DNA of 64,000 bases from Altericroceibacterium spongiae (lineage in GTDB: Bacteria; Pseudomonadota; Alphaproteobacteria; Sphingomonadales; Sphingomonadaceae). The position numbers and the translations under genes were made by a program. Under the pieces are notes generated by a model that had not been told where the DNA came from, searched no databases, and saw only the letters and a list, made by a program, of their open reading frames with translations. Position 1 is the first letter of the stretch. Each line of letters begins with the position of its first letter. Shown here piece after piece: positions 26,692-38,084 of the stretch. The stretch covers positions 1 to 64,000 of the forward strand of contig NZ_RAPF01000011.1 in assembly GCF_003610805.1 (NCBI RefSeq). Direction: 5' to 3'.

Positions 26692-26875
26692 CTATGGAGG
26701 TCGTTGACGTATTCGTCAGCTATCCGTTCCGAAATACCCGTTCCATGCCTCCCGCAGCGTGGCCCGATGCTCTGTTCCAGGCGATTATGCCATTGACTTC
26801 GGCTGGCCGGAAGCCGCGATTGCGGGCTGGCGCCAAGCTGCACAACCGGATTTTCACCCTAGCCCGATCACCAAC
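26692..26875. other. Non-coding remainder of a 0.4-kb gap
   Basis: Beyond the Doc remnant I see no gene here. Short frames exist on both strands, among them a minus-strand segment ISERIADEYVNDLHRY, but none is long or recognisable. The stretch may hold more decayed sequence of the same lost toxin-antitoxin locus. Confidence 0.4.
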
Positions 26876-26906
26876 AAAAAGGGGCGGCAGCTTGCGCTCC
26901 GCCCCT
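26876..26906 (-). terminator. Rho-independent terminator of the thiC operon
   Basis: On the minus strand AGGGGCGG (26906-26899) pairs with CCGCCCCT (26887-26880), then TTTT follows. It lies 38 bases after the thiC stop. Confidence 0.85.
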
Positions 26907-26944
26907 CTCCGGTATCACCTCTGGTCAGCGTGAGAACCGACAGG

Positions 26945-29235
<2,291 letters not shown>

Positions 29236-29296
29236 ACGCAACGCTCCTCTCAATCGAGGAAGCGGATCGGGATTTACGGAATCACTCCTACCCGGC

Positions 29297-29385
29297 CACT
29301 CCCTCCGCCCGTCCTAACGGGTTCAGGTTCAACGGGTCGTAGGGTGCGAAACCTACCTCTCAGCCACGCGGCTCCCCGGGGTCAT
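29297..29385 (-). promoter_or_regulatory. TPP riboswitch (THI element)
   Basis: On the minus strand the conserved core reads GGGGAGCC, then GGCTGAGAGG, ACCC, GAACCTGAACCCGTTAGGAC and GGCGGAGGGA, matching the THI-box consensus (CTGAGA...ACCC...GAACCTGA...GTTA.AC...CG.AGGGA). It lies about 60 bases upstream of the small membrane-protein gene and controls it together with thiC. In Gram-negatives such elements usually block translation or transcription when thiamine pyrophosphate binds. Confidence 0.93.
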
Positions 29386-29426
29386 TCCTTCATAAAGACT
29401 TTTGCCGTGAGAAGAAAGGGGGCGTC

Positions 29427-29975
29427 TCACAGAGAAATTTCACGCCATTCGCCCGGTGCGATATCGGCCAGTGTCCAGTCACCGATCCGCCAGCGCACCA
29501 GCCGCAAGGTCGGGTGGCCTACCGCCGCCGTCATCCGCCGCACCTGCCGGTTACGCCCCTCGCGCAAAGTGACGGAAATCCAGCAATCGGGCACATTCTT
29601 GCGGAACCGCACCGGCGGATTGCGCAGCCAGATATCGGGGGACTCCATTCGCTCCGCCTGTGCCGGGCGAGTCGGGCCGTCCTTTAGCATAACGCCCCGG
29701 CGCAACCGCTCGAGCGCTTCCTCTTCGGGGATTCCCTCCACCTGCACCCAATAGGTCTTGGGCGATTTGAAGCGTGGATCGGCAATCCGCGCCTGCAGCC
29801 GGCCATCGTCGGTCAGCAGCAGCAAACCTTCGCTGTCCCGATCGAGCCGCCCGGCAGGATAGACACCGGGGATCGCAATATAGTCAGACAGGGTGGCGCG
29901 TTTTGTGGGGCTGCCGCGATCGGTGAATTGCGACAGCACGCCATGCGGCTTGTTGAACAGAATAAGCCGCGCCAT
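29427..29975 (-). CDS. rluE: Pseudouridine synthase, RsuA/RluE family
   Basis: Encodes 182 residues, short like RluE because there is no N-terminal S4 domain. The catalytic motif is [15 protein letters not shown] with Asp45, followed by KTYWVQVEG and the C-terminal [25 protein letters not shown]. RluE modifies a uridine in 23S rRNA (2457 in E. coli); the exact target here is inferred from length and similarity. It is divergent from the spermidine-synthase-like gene. Confidence 0.87.
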   Translation of the reverse strand: MARLILFNKPHGVLSQFTDRGSPTKRATLSDYIAIPGVYPAGRLDRDSEGLLLLTDDGRLQARIADPRFKSPKTYWVQVEGIPEEEALERLRRGVMLKDGPTRPAQAERMESPDIWLRNPPVRFRKNVPDCWISVTLREGRNRQVRRMTAAVGHPTLRLVRWRIGDWTLADIAPGEWREISL

Positions 29976-30111
29976 GTCTTTCGCATCTCCCTGCTATGCG
30001 GCGCCCTCTCTAAAGGCCGTGCGATCCTGCGGCAAGTACGCCAAAAGGCTCGCCTTTAAAGAAGTGACCGGCTATCGGCAGCGCATTCTTTTCATTGCAG
30101 GCTGTTTCTTC

Positions 30112-30789
30112 ATGATCCCTCTCGAACATCTCGGCTCGGCACAGGTGCCCGGTGGCGAGGAATTGCGCCTTTACCGGCGCGGCCAGGATTTCATGATCCA
30201 GCTTGACCGGAACGAGTTGATGAACAGCCGGATGAGCGGCTCCGAAGAAGCTTTGTCCGATATGACGCTGGAGCGGCTGGGCCACCGCGCAAAACTGCAT
30301 ATGCTGATCGGCGGCTATGGCATGGGCTTCACCCTGCGCGCCGCGCTCGCCCGGCTCGATCAGGATGCCAGAGTGACAGTGGCCGAACTGGTCCCCGAAA
30401 TCGTCGAATGGGCGCGCGGGCCGATGCAGGCGCTGACCGCTGGCTGTCTCGACGATCCGCGCGTCAAGCTGGCCATGCGCGATGTGGCCGAACTCATCAT
30501 GAGCGCCAGTGGCGTTTATGACGCCATCCTGCTCGATGTCGATAACGGCCCGGACGGGCTGGTGCGCGATGAAAATGACCGGATCTATTCGCGCCGCGGC
30601 CTGGCCAATGCGCGGGCTGCGCTGAAACCGGGCGGGGTGCTGGCTATCTGGTCCGCTGCGCCGGATGAAACTTTCAGGAACCGCCTCAAAAAATCCGGTT
30701 TCGACGTCGATGAAGTCGCCGTGCGGGCACGCAGCAATGGCAAGGGCCCGCGCCATGTGATCTGGTTCGCCCGGAAGAACGGACTTTAG
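30112..30789 (+). CDS. Spermidine-synthase-like (polyamine aminopropyltransferase fold) protein
   Basis: Encodes 225 residues from ATG 30112. The Rossmann nucleotide-binding part shows MLIGGYGMGFTLRAAL, VTVAELVPEIVEWARG and the acidic YDAILLDVDNGPDGL where spermidine synthases keep their catalytic aspartates. It lacks the usual N-terminal beta-hairpin domain and is shorter than SpeE (about 290), so it may be a methyltransferase-like relative. An upstream open frame overlaps the promoter region and is not used. Confidence 0.8.
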   Translation: MIPLEHLGSAQVPGGEELRLYRRGQDFMIQLDRNELMNSRMSGSEEALSDMTLERLGHRAKLHMLIGGYGMGFTLRAALARLDQDARVTVAELVPEIVEWARGPMQALTAGCLDDPRVKLAMRDVAELIMSASGVYDAILLDVDNGPDGLVRDENDRIYSRRGLANARAALKPGGVLAIWSAAPDETFRNRLKKSGFDVDEVAVRARSNGKGPRHVIWFARKNGL

Positions 30790-30798
30790 GGCCCGGCT

Positions 30799-31701
30799 CT
30801 ATTCCGGCAACAACTCGGTTCGTTTCACCCGGTTACGCGCCTTTATGTCGCTTAGTGTTACGCCGATGGATGCACAGATAATCAGGCCGATGGCGCCCCA
30901 GTGAAGCAGCGGCAGCCTTTCGCCCATCAATATCAGACCGATCAGCGCCCCGATGGCCGGTTCGAGACTGGTCAGCGTGCCAAAAGTCTGCGGCGGCAGG
31001 CGGCGCAGCGTGTACATTTCCAGCGAATAGGGCAGCGCGCTCGACAACAGGCCCACCGCCACGGCGATGCCCAGCACCGGCAGGTCGAGCAGCTTTGTAC
31101 CGGCATGGGCAATGCCCACCGGAAGAACCAGTATCGCCGCGACGATCATGCCCAGCGAGGCAGCCATGGCGCCATGATCGTGCCCGGCCCGGCGCCCGGT
31201 GAGGATATATAAAGCCCAGCACACGCCCGCCCCCAGTGCGAAAGCCGCCCCCGTCGGATCGACCCCGGCCATATCCCTGCCGATCGGCAACAGAATCAGG
31301 AGCCCGATTGCAGCGCATCCGACCCAGACAAAGTCCAGCACTCGGCGCGACGAACAGATCGCCACAGTCAGCGGCCCGCTAAATTCCAGCGCCAGTGCCA
31401 CGCCCAGCGGCAGCGTTCGCAGCGACATATAGAACAGCAGATTCATGCCGCCCATGGCGAGGCCGTAAAACAATACCGGTTTCCAGTTGAAACGGGAGAA
31501 ACGCACGCGCCATGGTCGCAGCACGGCCGCCAGCATGATCGCGGCGAAGAAAAGACGCAATGTCGTGGTGCCCTGCGCCCCGACGGCGGGAAAGAGCTGT
31601 TTGGCCAGCGTTACACCGCAGGCAATGGACAGCATGGCGCAGATCAGCACTGCAACCGGCACCAGCGACGATCCCGCTCCGTTTTCCTGCGCTTTGTTCA
31701 T
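30799..31701 (-). CDS. EamA/DMT-family transporter, RhtA-like
   Basis: Encodes 300 residues with about ten membrane helices in two EamA repeats. The segments LPLGVALALEFSGPL and TSLEPAIGALIGLILMGERL, and SSALPYSLEMYTLRRLPPQTFG, closely resemble the threonine/homoserine exporter RhtA. The divergent Lrp-type regulator gene 106 bases away supports amino-acid export. The ATG at 31701 is chosen; the frame is open upstream to 31806 over the operator. Confidence 0.87.
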   Translation of the reverse strand: MNKAQENGAGSSLVPVAVLICAMLSIACGVTLAKQLFPAVGAQGTTTLRLFFAAIMLAAVLRPWRVRFSRFNWKPVLFYGLAMGGMNLLFYMSLRTLPLGVALALEFSGPLTVAICSSRRVLDFVWVGCAAIGLLILLPIGRDMAGVDPTGAAFALGAGVCWALYILTGRRAGHDHGAMAASLGMIVAAILVLPVGIAHAGTKLLDLPVLGIAVAVGLLSSALPYSLEMYTLRRLPPQTFGTLTSLEPAIGALIGLILMGERLPLLHWGAIGLIICASIGVTLSDIKARNRVKRTELLPE

Positions 31702-31777
31702 CCGGCACACTTTCGAAAAGGGGTAATCCGGGTCAAATAGTGTTTTACCTCGCCAAAAGGGATCGAAGTTTCGTAAA

Positions 31778-31798
31778 GCGTGATAAATTTTATCACGC
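31778..31798. promoter_or_regulatory. Perfect inverted repeat between rhtA-like and lrp-like genes (candidate Lrp operator)
   Basis: GCGTGATAAA (31778-31787), one T, then TTTATCACGC (31789-31798). It ends nine bases before the ATG of the Lrp-type regulator and 76 bases from the exporter start, so it could serve both autoregulation and control of the exporter. Confidence 0.7.
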
Positions 31799-31807
31799 AG
31801 GCGCAAT

Positions 31808-32281
31808 ATGGCCGGAACACCCAGACTCGACGCGATCGATCATAAGATACTGGAGCAGTTGCAGCGCGATGCGCGGCAACCCATGGAAAAGCTGGCCGGC
31901 CGCGTGGGCCTGTCCGCCCCGGCCTGCTACCGCCGGGTGCGCCGTCTGCGCGAAACCGGCACCATTCTGCGCGAGACGGCCATTGTCGATCCGCGCGCGA
32001 TGGGCTGGAATCTGAGCATGATCGTGCTGGTCGCGCTGGAACGGGAAGATGTTCGCACGGCGGATAATCTGATGCGTCGTCTGGAAGCCGAGCCGCAGGT
32101 TACCGAAGCAGCGCAAATCACCGGAGAACATGATTTTGCGGTCAGAATCATAGCCCGCAGCATGGAAGATTACGACATGCTGACCCGCCGCCTGTTCGTG
32201 GAAGACGAGCATGTGCGCAGTTTCGAAACGCTGGTCATCTATCGCCAGTCGAACAAGGCCCGTATCTTTCCGCCCGCCTGA
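31808..32281 (+). CDS. Lrp/AsnC-family transcriptional regulator
   Basis: Encodes 157 residues. The N-terminal helix-turn-helix covers about 8-60 (LDAIDHKILEQLQRDARQP, LAGRVGLSAPACYRRVRRL) and the C-terminal ligand-sensing RAM domain about 70-150 (VLVALEREDVRTADNLMRRLEAEPQVTEAAQITGEHDFAVRI). It probably senses an amino acid and controls the divergent RhtA-like exporter through the inverted repeat at 31778. The ligand is unknown. Confidence 0.93.
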   Translation: MAGTPRLDAIDHKILEQLQRDARQPMEKLAGRVGLSAPACYRRVRRLRETGTILRETAIVDPRAMGWNLSMIVLVALEREDVRTADNLMRRLEAEPQVTEAAQITGEHDFAVRIIARSMEDYDMLTRRLFVEDEHVRSFETLVIYRQSNKARIFPPA

Positions 32282-32364
32282 CCGTGTCAGCCCATACCCT
32301 GCCATGGATGCAGAGACCGGGATCGGGGTTTTGCGCGTCAGCCCGTCCCGGATGACAATAAAGC

Positions 32365-34212
32365 TCAGCTCTCCGACGCTATCCAGCGGTCGATCTTTTC
32401 TTCCAGAACGGGCAGCGGCAAAGCGCCCGTGCCCAGCACCTGCTCGTGAAATTCGCGAATGTCGAACCGGTCACCCAGCGCTGCTTTAGCCTTGTCGCGC
32501 AATTCCTGAATTTTCAGCGCTCCGACCTTATAGGCCAGAGCCTGACTGGGCATGGCGATATAGCGTTCGACCTCGGCCGTAGCATCGGTACGCCCCATGC
32601 CCGAATTGGCCAGCATATATTCGATCGCCTGATCGCGGGTCCAGCCCTTGGCATGAAGCCCGGTATCGACCACCAGCCGCATGGCACGCAGCATTTCATC
32701 GTCGAGCGTGCCGAAACGCTGATAGGGATCATCATAGAAGCCCATCGGATAACCCAGCGTTTCGGCATAAAGCCCCCAGCCCTCGACATAAGCCGTATTG
32801 CCGCCAAACCGCATGAAACTGGGCAAAGCGTCATTTTCCTGCGCAAGGCTGATCTGGAAGTGGTGGCCCGGCGCCCCTTCATGCAGATAGAGCGTGGTTT
32901 CGCCCGGCGTGGTCCGGCTCGGCAGATCATAGGCGTTGAAATAGAAGATACCGGGGCGTGAACCGTCCGGCGTGCCCGGCTGATAGGAGCCGCCCGCTTC
33001 GAATTTTTCGCGGAACGGTTCATAGGGGCGAATTTCCAGCGGCGCTTCGGGTGTTTTGGAGAAGAAGGCCGGAATCTTTTCATCCACCGCCTTGCCGATA
33101 GCATAATAACGCTGCGTCAGATCCTCCCGGCTTTTCGGTTTGAACTGCGGATCGGTGCGGATAAAATCGAAAAATTCCTGCAAGCTGCCGTCAAAGCCGA
33201 CTTCGGCCTTCACTTTTTCCATTTCATTCTTGATCCGCGACACTTCGCTCAGGCCCAGATTATGGAGATAATCGGGGGACAGAGGCAGCGTGGTCGTCTG
33301 TTCGATCATCTGCTTGTACAGCGCCGCACCGCCCTTCATCTGCGAAAGACCGACACTGTCGCGCGCAGCGGGCAGATAGGTGCTCTTGAGAAAATCGCGC
33401 ATACGGCGGTTGGCCGGATAAAGCTGATTGGCGATCACATCGCGATATTCCGCCGTCAGACGCTGTTTGTCTGCATCGGAGAAACTGTCCGGAAACTGCT
33501 TTACCGGCCCCCAATAGGGCGATTCTTCAACCGGCTGAGCAAGCTGTGTATCGAGCTGTTCGATCACATTGCGAATGGTAAGTTTGGTTTCTACCACACC
33601 GCTCGCCATGCCTTCGCGCATCAAGGCAATGCCCCGGTCTGTCAGTGCGACATAATCCTTATGGCGCTTCAGATTATTCTCGTAATCTTCCAGTGTCCTG
33701 AACGGCGCAGCGCCCTTCCCACTGGCGAAAGTGGGGTAGAAAGTGTGGAAGCCGGTGAAATGGTTGATCGGCCGCACCTCCGTCAAAGCGAGAATTTCGG
33801 GCGTCAGATTTTTGAGTTTCTCACTCTGGTCATAGGCAAAGACATCATAAGCGATCTGATCGGTTTCGTTGAGCGTATCGCGGTCGATCCGTTGCAGCGC
33901 CGCCAGCGCCTTCCGGGCATTGGCCCGCTCGGTATCGTTATATTCCGGGGTGTAGTAATTGCCGAGCCGGTCGGCATAGCGCATGTCTCCCCGGAACAGG
34001 GCGTTCAGCGGATTATTGGCCAGATTGGCTTCATCGGCAGCCGCAAAAACGGCAAAAAGCCGGTCATGCGCGGTGGCAGGCTCTCTCGCTTCCGGAGTGC
34101 CTGACGCGTCGGTGGCACTGGCGGTAGCCGGGGCTTCGTTCTGCATGGTGGTGCAGGCGGCGAGCGGCAAGGCCGCTACAGCGCCAAGCAAAGCGGTGCG
34201 GATGGAAATCAT
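32365..34212 (-). CDS. DUF885-family lipoprotein, probable metallohydrolase
   Basis: Encodes 615 residues. The signal peptide has lipobox LPLAAC. The DUF885 signature is a zinc-metallopeptidase-like HEGAPGHHFQ (HExxH-like variant with HEGxxGHH) followed by EGWGLYAETLG about 35 residues later, which supplies a third ligand. Such proteins are periplasmic and several have peptidase or esterase activity. Start at 34212 matches the signal peptide; the frame is open eight codons upstream. No operon partner is evident. Confidence 0.9.
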   Translation of the reverse strand: MISIRTALLGAVAALPLAACTTMQNEAPATASATDASGTPEAREPATAHDRLFAVFAAADEANLANNPLNALFRGDMRYADRLGNYYTPEYNDTERANARKALAALQRIDRDTLNETDQIAYDVFAYDQSEKLKNLTPEILALTEVRPINHFTGFHTFYPTFASGKGAAPFRTLEDYENNLKRHKDYVALTDRGIALMREGMASGVVETKLTIRNVIEQLDTQLAQPVEESPYWGPVKQFPDSFSDADKQRLTAEYRDVIANQLYPANRRMRDFLKSTYLPAARDSVGLSQMKGGAALYKQMIEQTTTLPLSPDYLHNLGLSEVSRIKNEMEKVKAEVGFDGSLQEFFDFIRTDPQFKPKSREDLTQRYYAIGKAVDEKIPAFFSKTPEAPLEIRPYEPFREKFEAGGSYQPGTPDGSRPGIFYFNAYDLPSRTTPGETTLYLHEGAPGHHFQISLAQENDALPSFMRFGGNTAYVEGWGLYAETLGYPMGFYDDPYQRFGTLDDEMLRAMRLVVDTGLHAKGWTRDQAIEYMLANSGMGRTDATAEVERYIAMPSQALAYKVGALKIQELRDKAKAALGDRFDIREFHEQVLGTGALPLPVLEEKIDRWIASES

Positions 34213-34311
34213 GATACGGTTCCCCTGTTCCTTCAATAAGGCATAGCTGCCGGCAGAGCCGAACCCGAAATTCCCCTGCGGCCCGGCCAGACAGCATCGA
34301 TGACCGGCAGG

Positions 34312-34797
34312 CTACTCGATCACCCGGCCCCGCACCATCACCCAGTCAACATTTTCCAGCAGGGCTGCATTGTCGAGCGGATTACCTTCGAGTGCGATGA
34401 TATCGGCCGAATAGCCCGGTGCCAGACGGCCGATTTCTTTTCCCATTTCAAGCACCTGAGCGGCAATAATGGTGGCGCTCGCCACCGCTTCGCGGCTCGA
34501 CATTCCGGCATCCGTCAGCAGTGCGAATTCCCCGGCATTGCGGCCATGCGCGAACACGCCCGCATCGGTGCCGAAAGCGATGGTGACACCGGTCGCGCTG
34601 GCCTGCCGCACGGCATCGCCCAGCCGGTCCGCCACGGCGCGGATCTTCTCCTCGACAACCGGGGTGTAAATGCCTTGCCCCAGCCCCTCGCCCACGCTTC
34701 TGATCGCCATCAGCGTCCCGGCGGCCACAGGCTGCGACGCGATCAAACCTGCCCCTGCCATGGCGAGCCATGCCGCCAGCCTGCCTGTTGCTCTCAT
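34312..34797 (-). pseudogene. Internally deleted imidazolonepropionase-like amidohydrolase
   Basis: Encodes 161 residues in one open frame. Residues about 1-29 look like a signal peptide ending SQPVAAG. What follows resembles only the last third of a secreted amidohydrolase of about 430 residues: GVTIAFGTDAGVFAHGRNAGEF, GMSSREAVASATIIAAQVL and GRLAPGYSADIIALEGNPL. The metal-binding HxH strand and the other histidines are absent, so the usual chemistry is not possible, although the late GTDAG aspartate remains. The frame stays open, so the deletion seems recent, or the product has a new role. Confidence 0.75.
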
Positions 34798-34989
34798 TCG
34801 ATACCCCATTGCTGCTGCACGGCAGCATGCGAATGGCCGGGCGGTTCGGCAAGCCCGTTCGAAAAGAGCGACATGGTCGGCCAAGTGATATGATTTGAAA
34901 CATAGCCGGGCGTTGCCTCCCCATGCGGCCGGACTATGCTGGCACGATGCGCCGCATTGCCGGCCGTTCAACAGGGGAGACTTATTTTC

Positions 34990-37029
34990 GTGAATGCTTT
35001 CAAACTTTTATGCCTCGCATCGGCGCTGGTCGCACCGGCCAGTGCCCTGGCCCGCCCGCTGACCGCAGACGATATTGCCCGGCTGGAAAGCGTAAGCGCG
35101 ATGGATGTCGCCCCCGATGGCACGCATATTGCCTTCACCACACTGTCCCGCCCCGATGTCACACAGGGCGAAGCAGATGGCAAAGCACGGCATCAGCTCA
35201 AGGTCATGAGCGCTGCGGGCAATGCCCGCGCTTTTCTGCCCGAAGAAGTGAATGCAACATCTGTCACCTTCTCGCCGGACGGGCAGACCATCGCTTTTAT
35301 CTGGGCGAAAGATAAGGAGAAACCTGCGGTCTGGGGCATTCCGGTCGATGGCGGCGCACAGCGTAAGCTGGCAGAAATCGCGGATAGCGCGGTAAAATCC
35401 TTCGTCTTTTCTGCCGATTCCAGCACCCTTTATATGCTTGCCGGCGCTGCCCCCGATACGCAGCGAAAGGCCGAAAAAGACAGCGGCTTCGATGCCGTGG
35501 TCTATGAGGAAGAATTACGGTTCAATCGCCTCTTCGCTGCAAAATGGGGCGATACTGTCGACGCGGAACCGCGCGAAATCACCATTCCCGGCTATGTCAG
35601 CGCGATCAAGCTGGCCTCTGACGGCCGTTTTGCCGTAATCGCCGGAGCGCCTACACCCCTAATCGACGATGCTTATACGTCCAAACGAATCAGCCTGTTC
35701 GATCCGGCGAAAGGCGAGATTATCCGCACAATCGAAACACCCGGCAAAATCGGCGACTTCGAAATTTCGCCCGATAATACGCATATTGCGCTGATTGCAG
35801 CGGTGGATGAACACGATCCGGCTGCGACCACGCTACATCTGGTCGATGTCGCCACGGGGCTGACCCGCGCGCTTAATGCCGGTGCACCCGAAGCGGCGGT
35901 CGATGCCGAATGGATGGCCGATGGCAGGCTTGCCGTAGCAATCCATCAGGGCACACAGAGCCTGCTGCGCTTCTATACCGGCAACGGCAATATGGCGCAG
36001 GAAATCGATCCCGGCGATCTGATTATCACCGCTCTGGATTCAGGCGGCAATCGTCTGGCGGTGAAAGCCGACACACCGGATCATCCCAGCGAGCTTTATC
36101 TGCTGAATTATCAAAGCTTCGACAGGTGGACCACGCATAATCCCTGGCTATCCGAAATCGATTTCGGCGCACAACGCAGCTACACTTACACCGCCACAGA
36201 CGGCCAGCAGATCGAAGGCATTCTGATCGAGCCGGTTGGCGGGATTCCGGCTGGCGGCGCGCCCACCATCATGGATGTGCATGGCGGCCCCGAGAGCCAT
36301 GAATCGAATGGCTGGCTCACCGCCTATTCGATGCCGGGGCAGGTGGCGGCCGGAGAAGGCTATGCCGTCTTCCTGCCCAATTATCGCGGCTCCACCGGCT
36401 ATGGTGTGGATTTCGCGAAACAGCATCAGGCCCGCTATACCGATCCCGAGTTTCGCGACATCGTCGATGCCAAAGCCGCTTTGGTGGCGGACGGTATTAC
36501 CGACCCTGCACGCACCGGCATTACCGGCGGGTCCTATGGCGGTTATGCCTCCGCCTGGGGTGCGACAGCGCTGAGCCAAGAATTTGCCGCATCGGTTATG
36601 TTTGTCGGAATTTCGGACCAGATAAGCAAATTCGGCACAACCGACATTCCCAATGAAATGCATCTGGTCCATGCGCTGAAATGGCCGTGGGAAGACTGGC
36701 AGGGCATGCTAAATGTCAGCCCGATTTACCATGTCGATAAAGCCGACACGCCGCTGCTCATTATGCATGGCGATTCCGATCCGCGCGTCAGCCCCACGCA
36801 AAGTTACGAGCTGTATCGCAATATCAAGGTGCGCAAGCCCGATCTGCCATTGCGCCTCGTGCTGTTTCCGGGTGAAGGGCACGGCAATCGCCGGGCGGCT
36901 TCGCGCTATGACTATAATCTGCGCATGATGCGCTGGTTCGATACCTATCTGAAAAGCGGCAATCGCCGGGCGCCTTTGCCGCCATCGCGCCCGGCCCTGC
37001 CCGTATCGGTGAGCGGGGCCACAGACTGA
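34990..37029 (+). CDS. S9-family (prolyl oligopeptidase-type) serine peptidase, exported
   Basis: Encodes 679 residues from a GTG at 34990 with GGGGAG before it. A signal peptide (about 1-20, ending SALA) is followed by a beta-propeller-like region (about 30-400) and a C-terminal alpha/beta-hydrolase. The nucleophile lies in TGGSYGGYAS (Ser about 515), the aspartate in MHGDSDPRVSP and the histidine in PGEGHGN. It should degrade peptides in the periplasm, as dipeptidyl- or acylaminoacyl-peptidases do. It is divergent from the amidohydrolase remnant and ends at a terminator. Confidence 0.93.
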   Translation: MNAFKLLCLASALVAPASALARPLTADDIARLESVSAMDVAPDGTHIAFTTLSRPDVTQGEADGKARHQLKVMSAAGNARAFLPEEVNATSVTFSPDGQTIAFIWAKDKEKPAVWGIPVDGGAQRKLAEIADSAVKSFVFSADSSTLYMLAGAAPDTQRKAEKDSGFDAVVYEEELRFNRLFAAKWGDTVDAEPREITIPGYVSAIKLASDGRFAVIAGAPTPLIDDAYTSKRISLFDPAKGEIIRTIETPGKIGDFEISPDNTHIALIAAVDEHDPAATTLHLVDVATGLTRALNAGAPEAAVDAEWMADGRLAVAIHQGTQSLLRFYTGNGNMAQEIDPGDLIITALDSGGNRLAVKADTPDHPSELYLLNYQSFDRWTTHNPWLSEIDFGAQRSYTYTATDGQQIEGILIEPVGGIPAGGAPTIMDVHGGPESHESNGWLTAYSMPGQVAAGEGYAVFLPNYRGSTGYGVDFAKQHQARYTDPEFRDIVDAKAALVADGITDPARTGITGGSYGGYASAWGATALSQEFAASVMFVGISDQISKFGTTDIPNEMHLVHALKWPWEDWQGMLNVSPIYHVDKADTPLLIMHGDSDPRVSPTQSYELYRNIKVRKPDLPLRLVLFPGEGHGNRRAASRYDYNLRMMRWFDTYLKSGNRRAPLPPSRPALPVSVSGATD

Positions 37030-37050
37030 CTGCGCCGTTCCCGCGATACG

Positions 37051-37088
37051 AAAAAGGGCGCCCGGCCTGCCGGCGGGGCGCCCTTTTT
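37051..37088. terminator. Bidirectional rho-independent terminator
   Basis: AAAAAGGGCGCCC (37051-37063) and GGGCGCCCTTTTT (37076-37088) make a perfect 13-bp stem with A and T runs on its two sides. It lies between the convergent peptidase and MipA-like genes. Confidence 0.92.
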
Positions 37089-37104
37089 CATCGATAAAGA
37101 CTCG

Positions 37105-37962
37105 TCAGAACGTGTAGGCGATCCCGGCGCCGCCCATCCACTGATCGGCATCGCCGCGAATGGAAGTAATCGGCGAATGCTTGGCATCGTCGAGCATGCG
37201 CGAATAGCCGCCGAGCACGAAAATCGCCATGCCGCCATTGGTAAAGTCACCGTCGAGATCAAAACCGGCAATCGCATTGAGGCTGGCCGACTGCCAGCCG
37301 CCCTTGGCCTGATATTGCGGCAGCCCGCTGGCTACGGAACCCGCCGGACCGATCGAATAGTAATAATCCATGTAATCGTCATCGCCATAATCGGCGCTCA
37401 ATCCCACAGCGGTCTGAATCCCCCGGCTGAGCGGAGTCCTGTAGGATATGGAAGGCGAAATGGTCATACCGCTATGCGCGCCCAGCACATCCCATTTGGC
37501 ATTCACACTTAAATTCAGTTCGTCATAGCCGTGAAGGATACCGGGGAAAGTCACACCCACAGACGGGCCGACTTCCAGCGCCGTATCCAGCTCACCCAGC
37601 TGTTTGACCACATCGTCCTTGATCCGGCCTGTGCGGTCATTGCGCAGGCGGATAACTGGCCCTGCCTGAAAATTCGGACTGGAATCGCTGTCATCGATCA
37701 GGTCGAGCGAGACACCGCCGGCAGTCGGGTTGATACGAACGCCTTTGAACTTACCCCGTATCAGGGGAAAGACATTCATCTTGTAATCATCCGACCCGCT
37801 ATAGCTCGGTGTATAAATACCCCCAACGCTGACGGTCAGATAATCGCCGGCCAGAACATTCTCTTCCGGCAGATCATTATCCGCATCCTGTGCCAGGGCG
37901 GAATGGCTGGTAAAAGCCATAGCCAGCATCGCCGTACCGGCACATAATAGCTTCTTGCGCAT
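37105..37962 (-). CDS. MipA/OmpV-family outer-membrane protein
   Basis: Encodes 285 residues with a signal peptide cleaved near SALAQ. The mature part has alternating beta-strand patterns: LTVSVGGIYTPSYSGSDDY, VRINPTAGGVSLDL, and the C-terminal WMGGAGIAYTF with a terminal phenylalanine, typical of beta-barrels. MipA is an E. coli scaffold for murein enzymes, but many family members are simply outer-membrane proteins of unknown job. Divergent from the carotenoid operon. Confidence 0.9.
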   Translation of the reverse strand: MRKKLLCAGTAMLAMAFTSHSALAQDADNDLPEENVLAGDYLTVSVGGIYTPSYSGSDDYKMNVFPLIRGKFKGVRINPTAGGVSLDLIDDSDSSPNFQAGPVIRLRNDRTGRIKDDVVKQLGELDTALEVGPSVGVTFPGILHGYDELNLSVNAKWDVLGAHSGMTISPSISYRTPLSRGIQTAVGLSADYGDDDYMDYYYSIGPAGSVASGLPQYQAKGGWQSASLNAIAGFDLDGDFTNGGMAIFVLGGYSRMLDDAKHSPITSIRGDADQWMGGAGIAYTF

Positions 37963-38007
37963 ATTCTAAATTTAACCCCTTCGCGTAATGCTGTTTGCAA
38001 CGGATCA

Positions 38008-38059
38008 AACGGGTGCTGGTTCCGGGCAGGTATTTGCTTTTGCTGAACTTGCACCCGTT
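38008..38059. promoter_or_regulatory. Separated inverted repeat upstream of crtY
   Basis: AACGGGTGC (38008-38016) and GCACCCGTT (38051-38059) are exact reverse complements, 34 bases apart, just before the crtY start at 38085. They may be two sites for one regulator or the stem of a leader RNA. The arms do not fit the TGT-N12-ACA pattern of PpsR/CrtJ. Confidence 0.45.
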
Positions 38060-38084
38060 GAACGATCAGCTAAAGCCTTGAGTA

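Noticed and set aside
26557-26796. A 79-codon plus-strand frame in the gap after the GFA gene
   Set aside because: It overlaps the Doc remnant antisense, has no family features and its composition is not protein-like.
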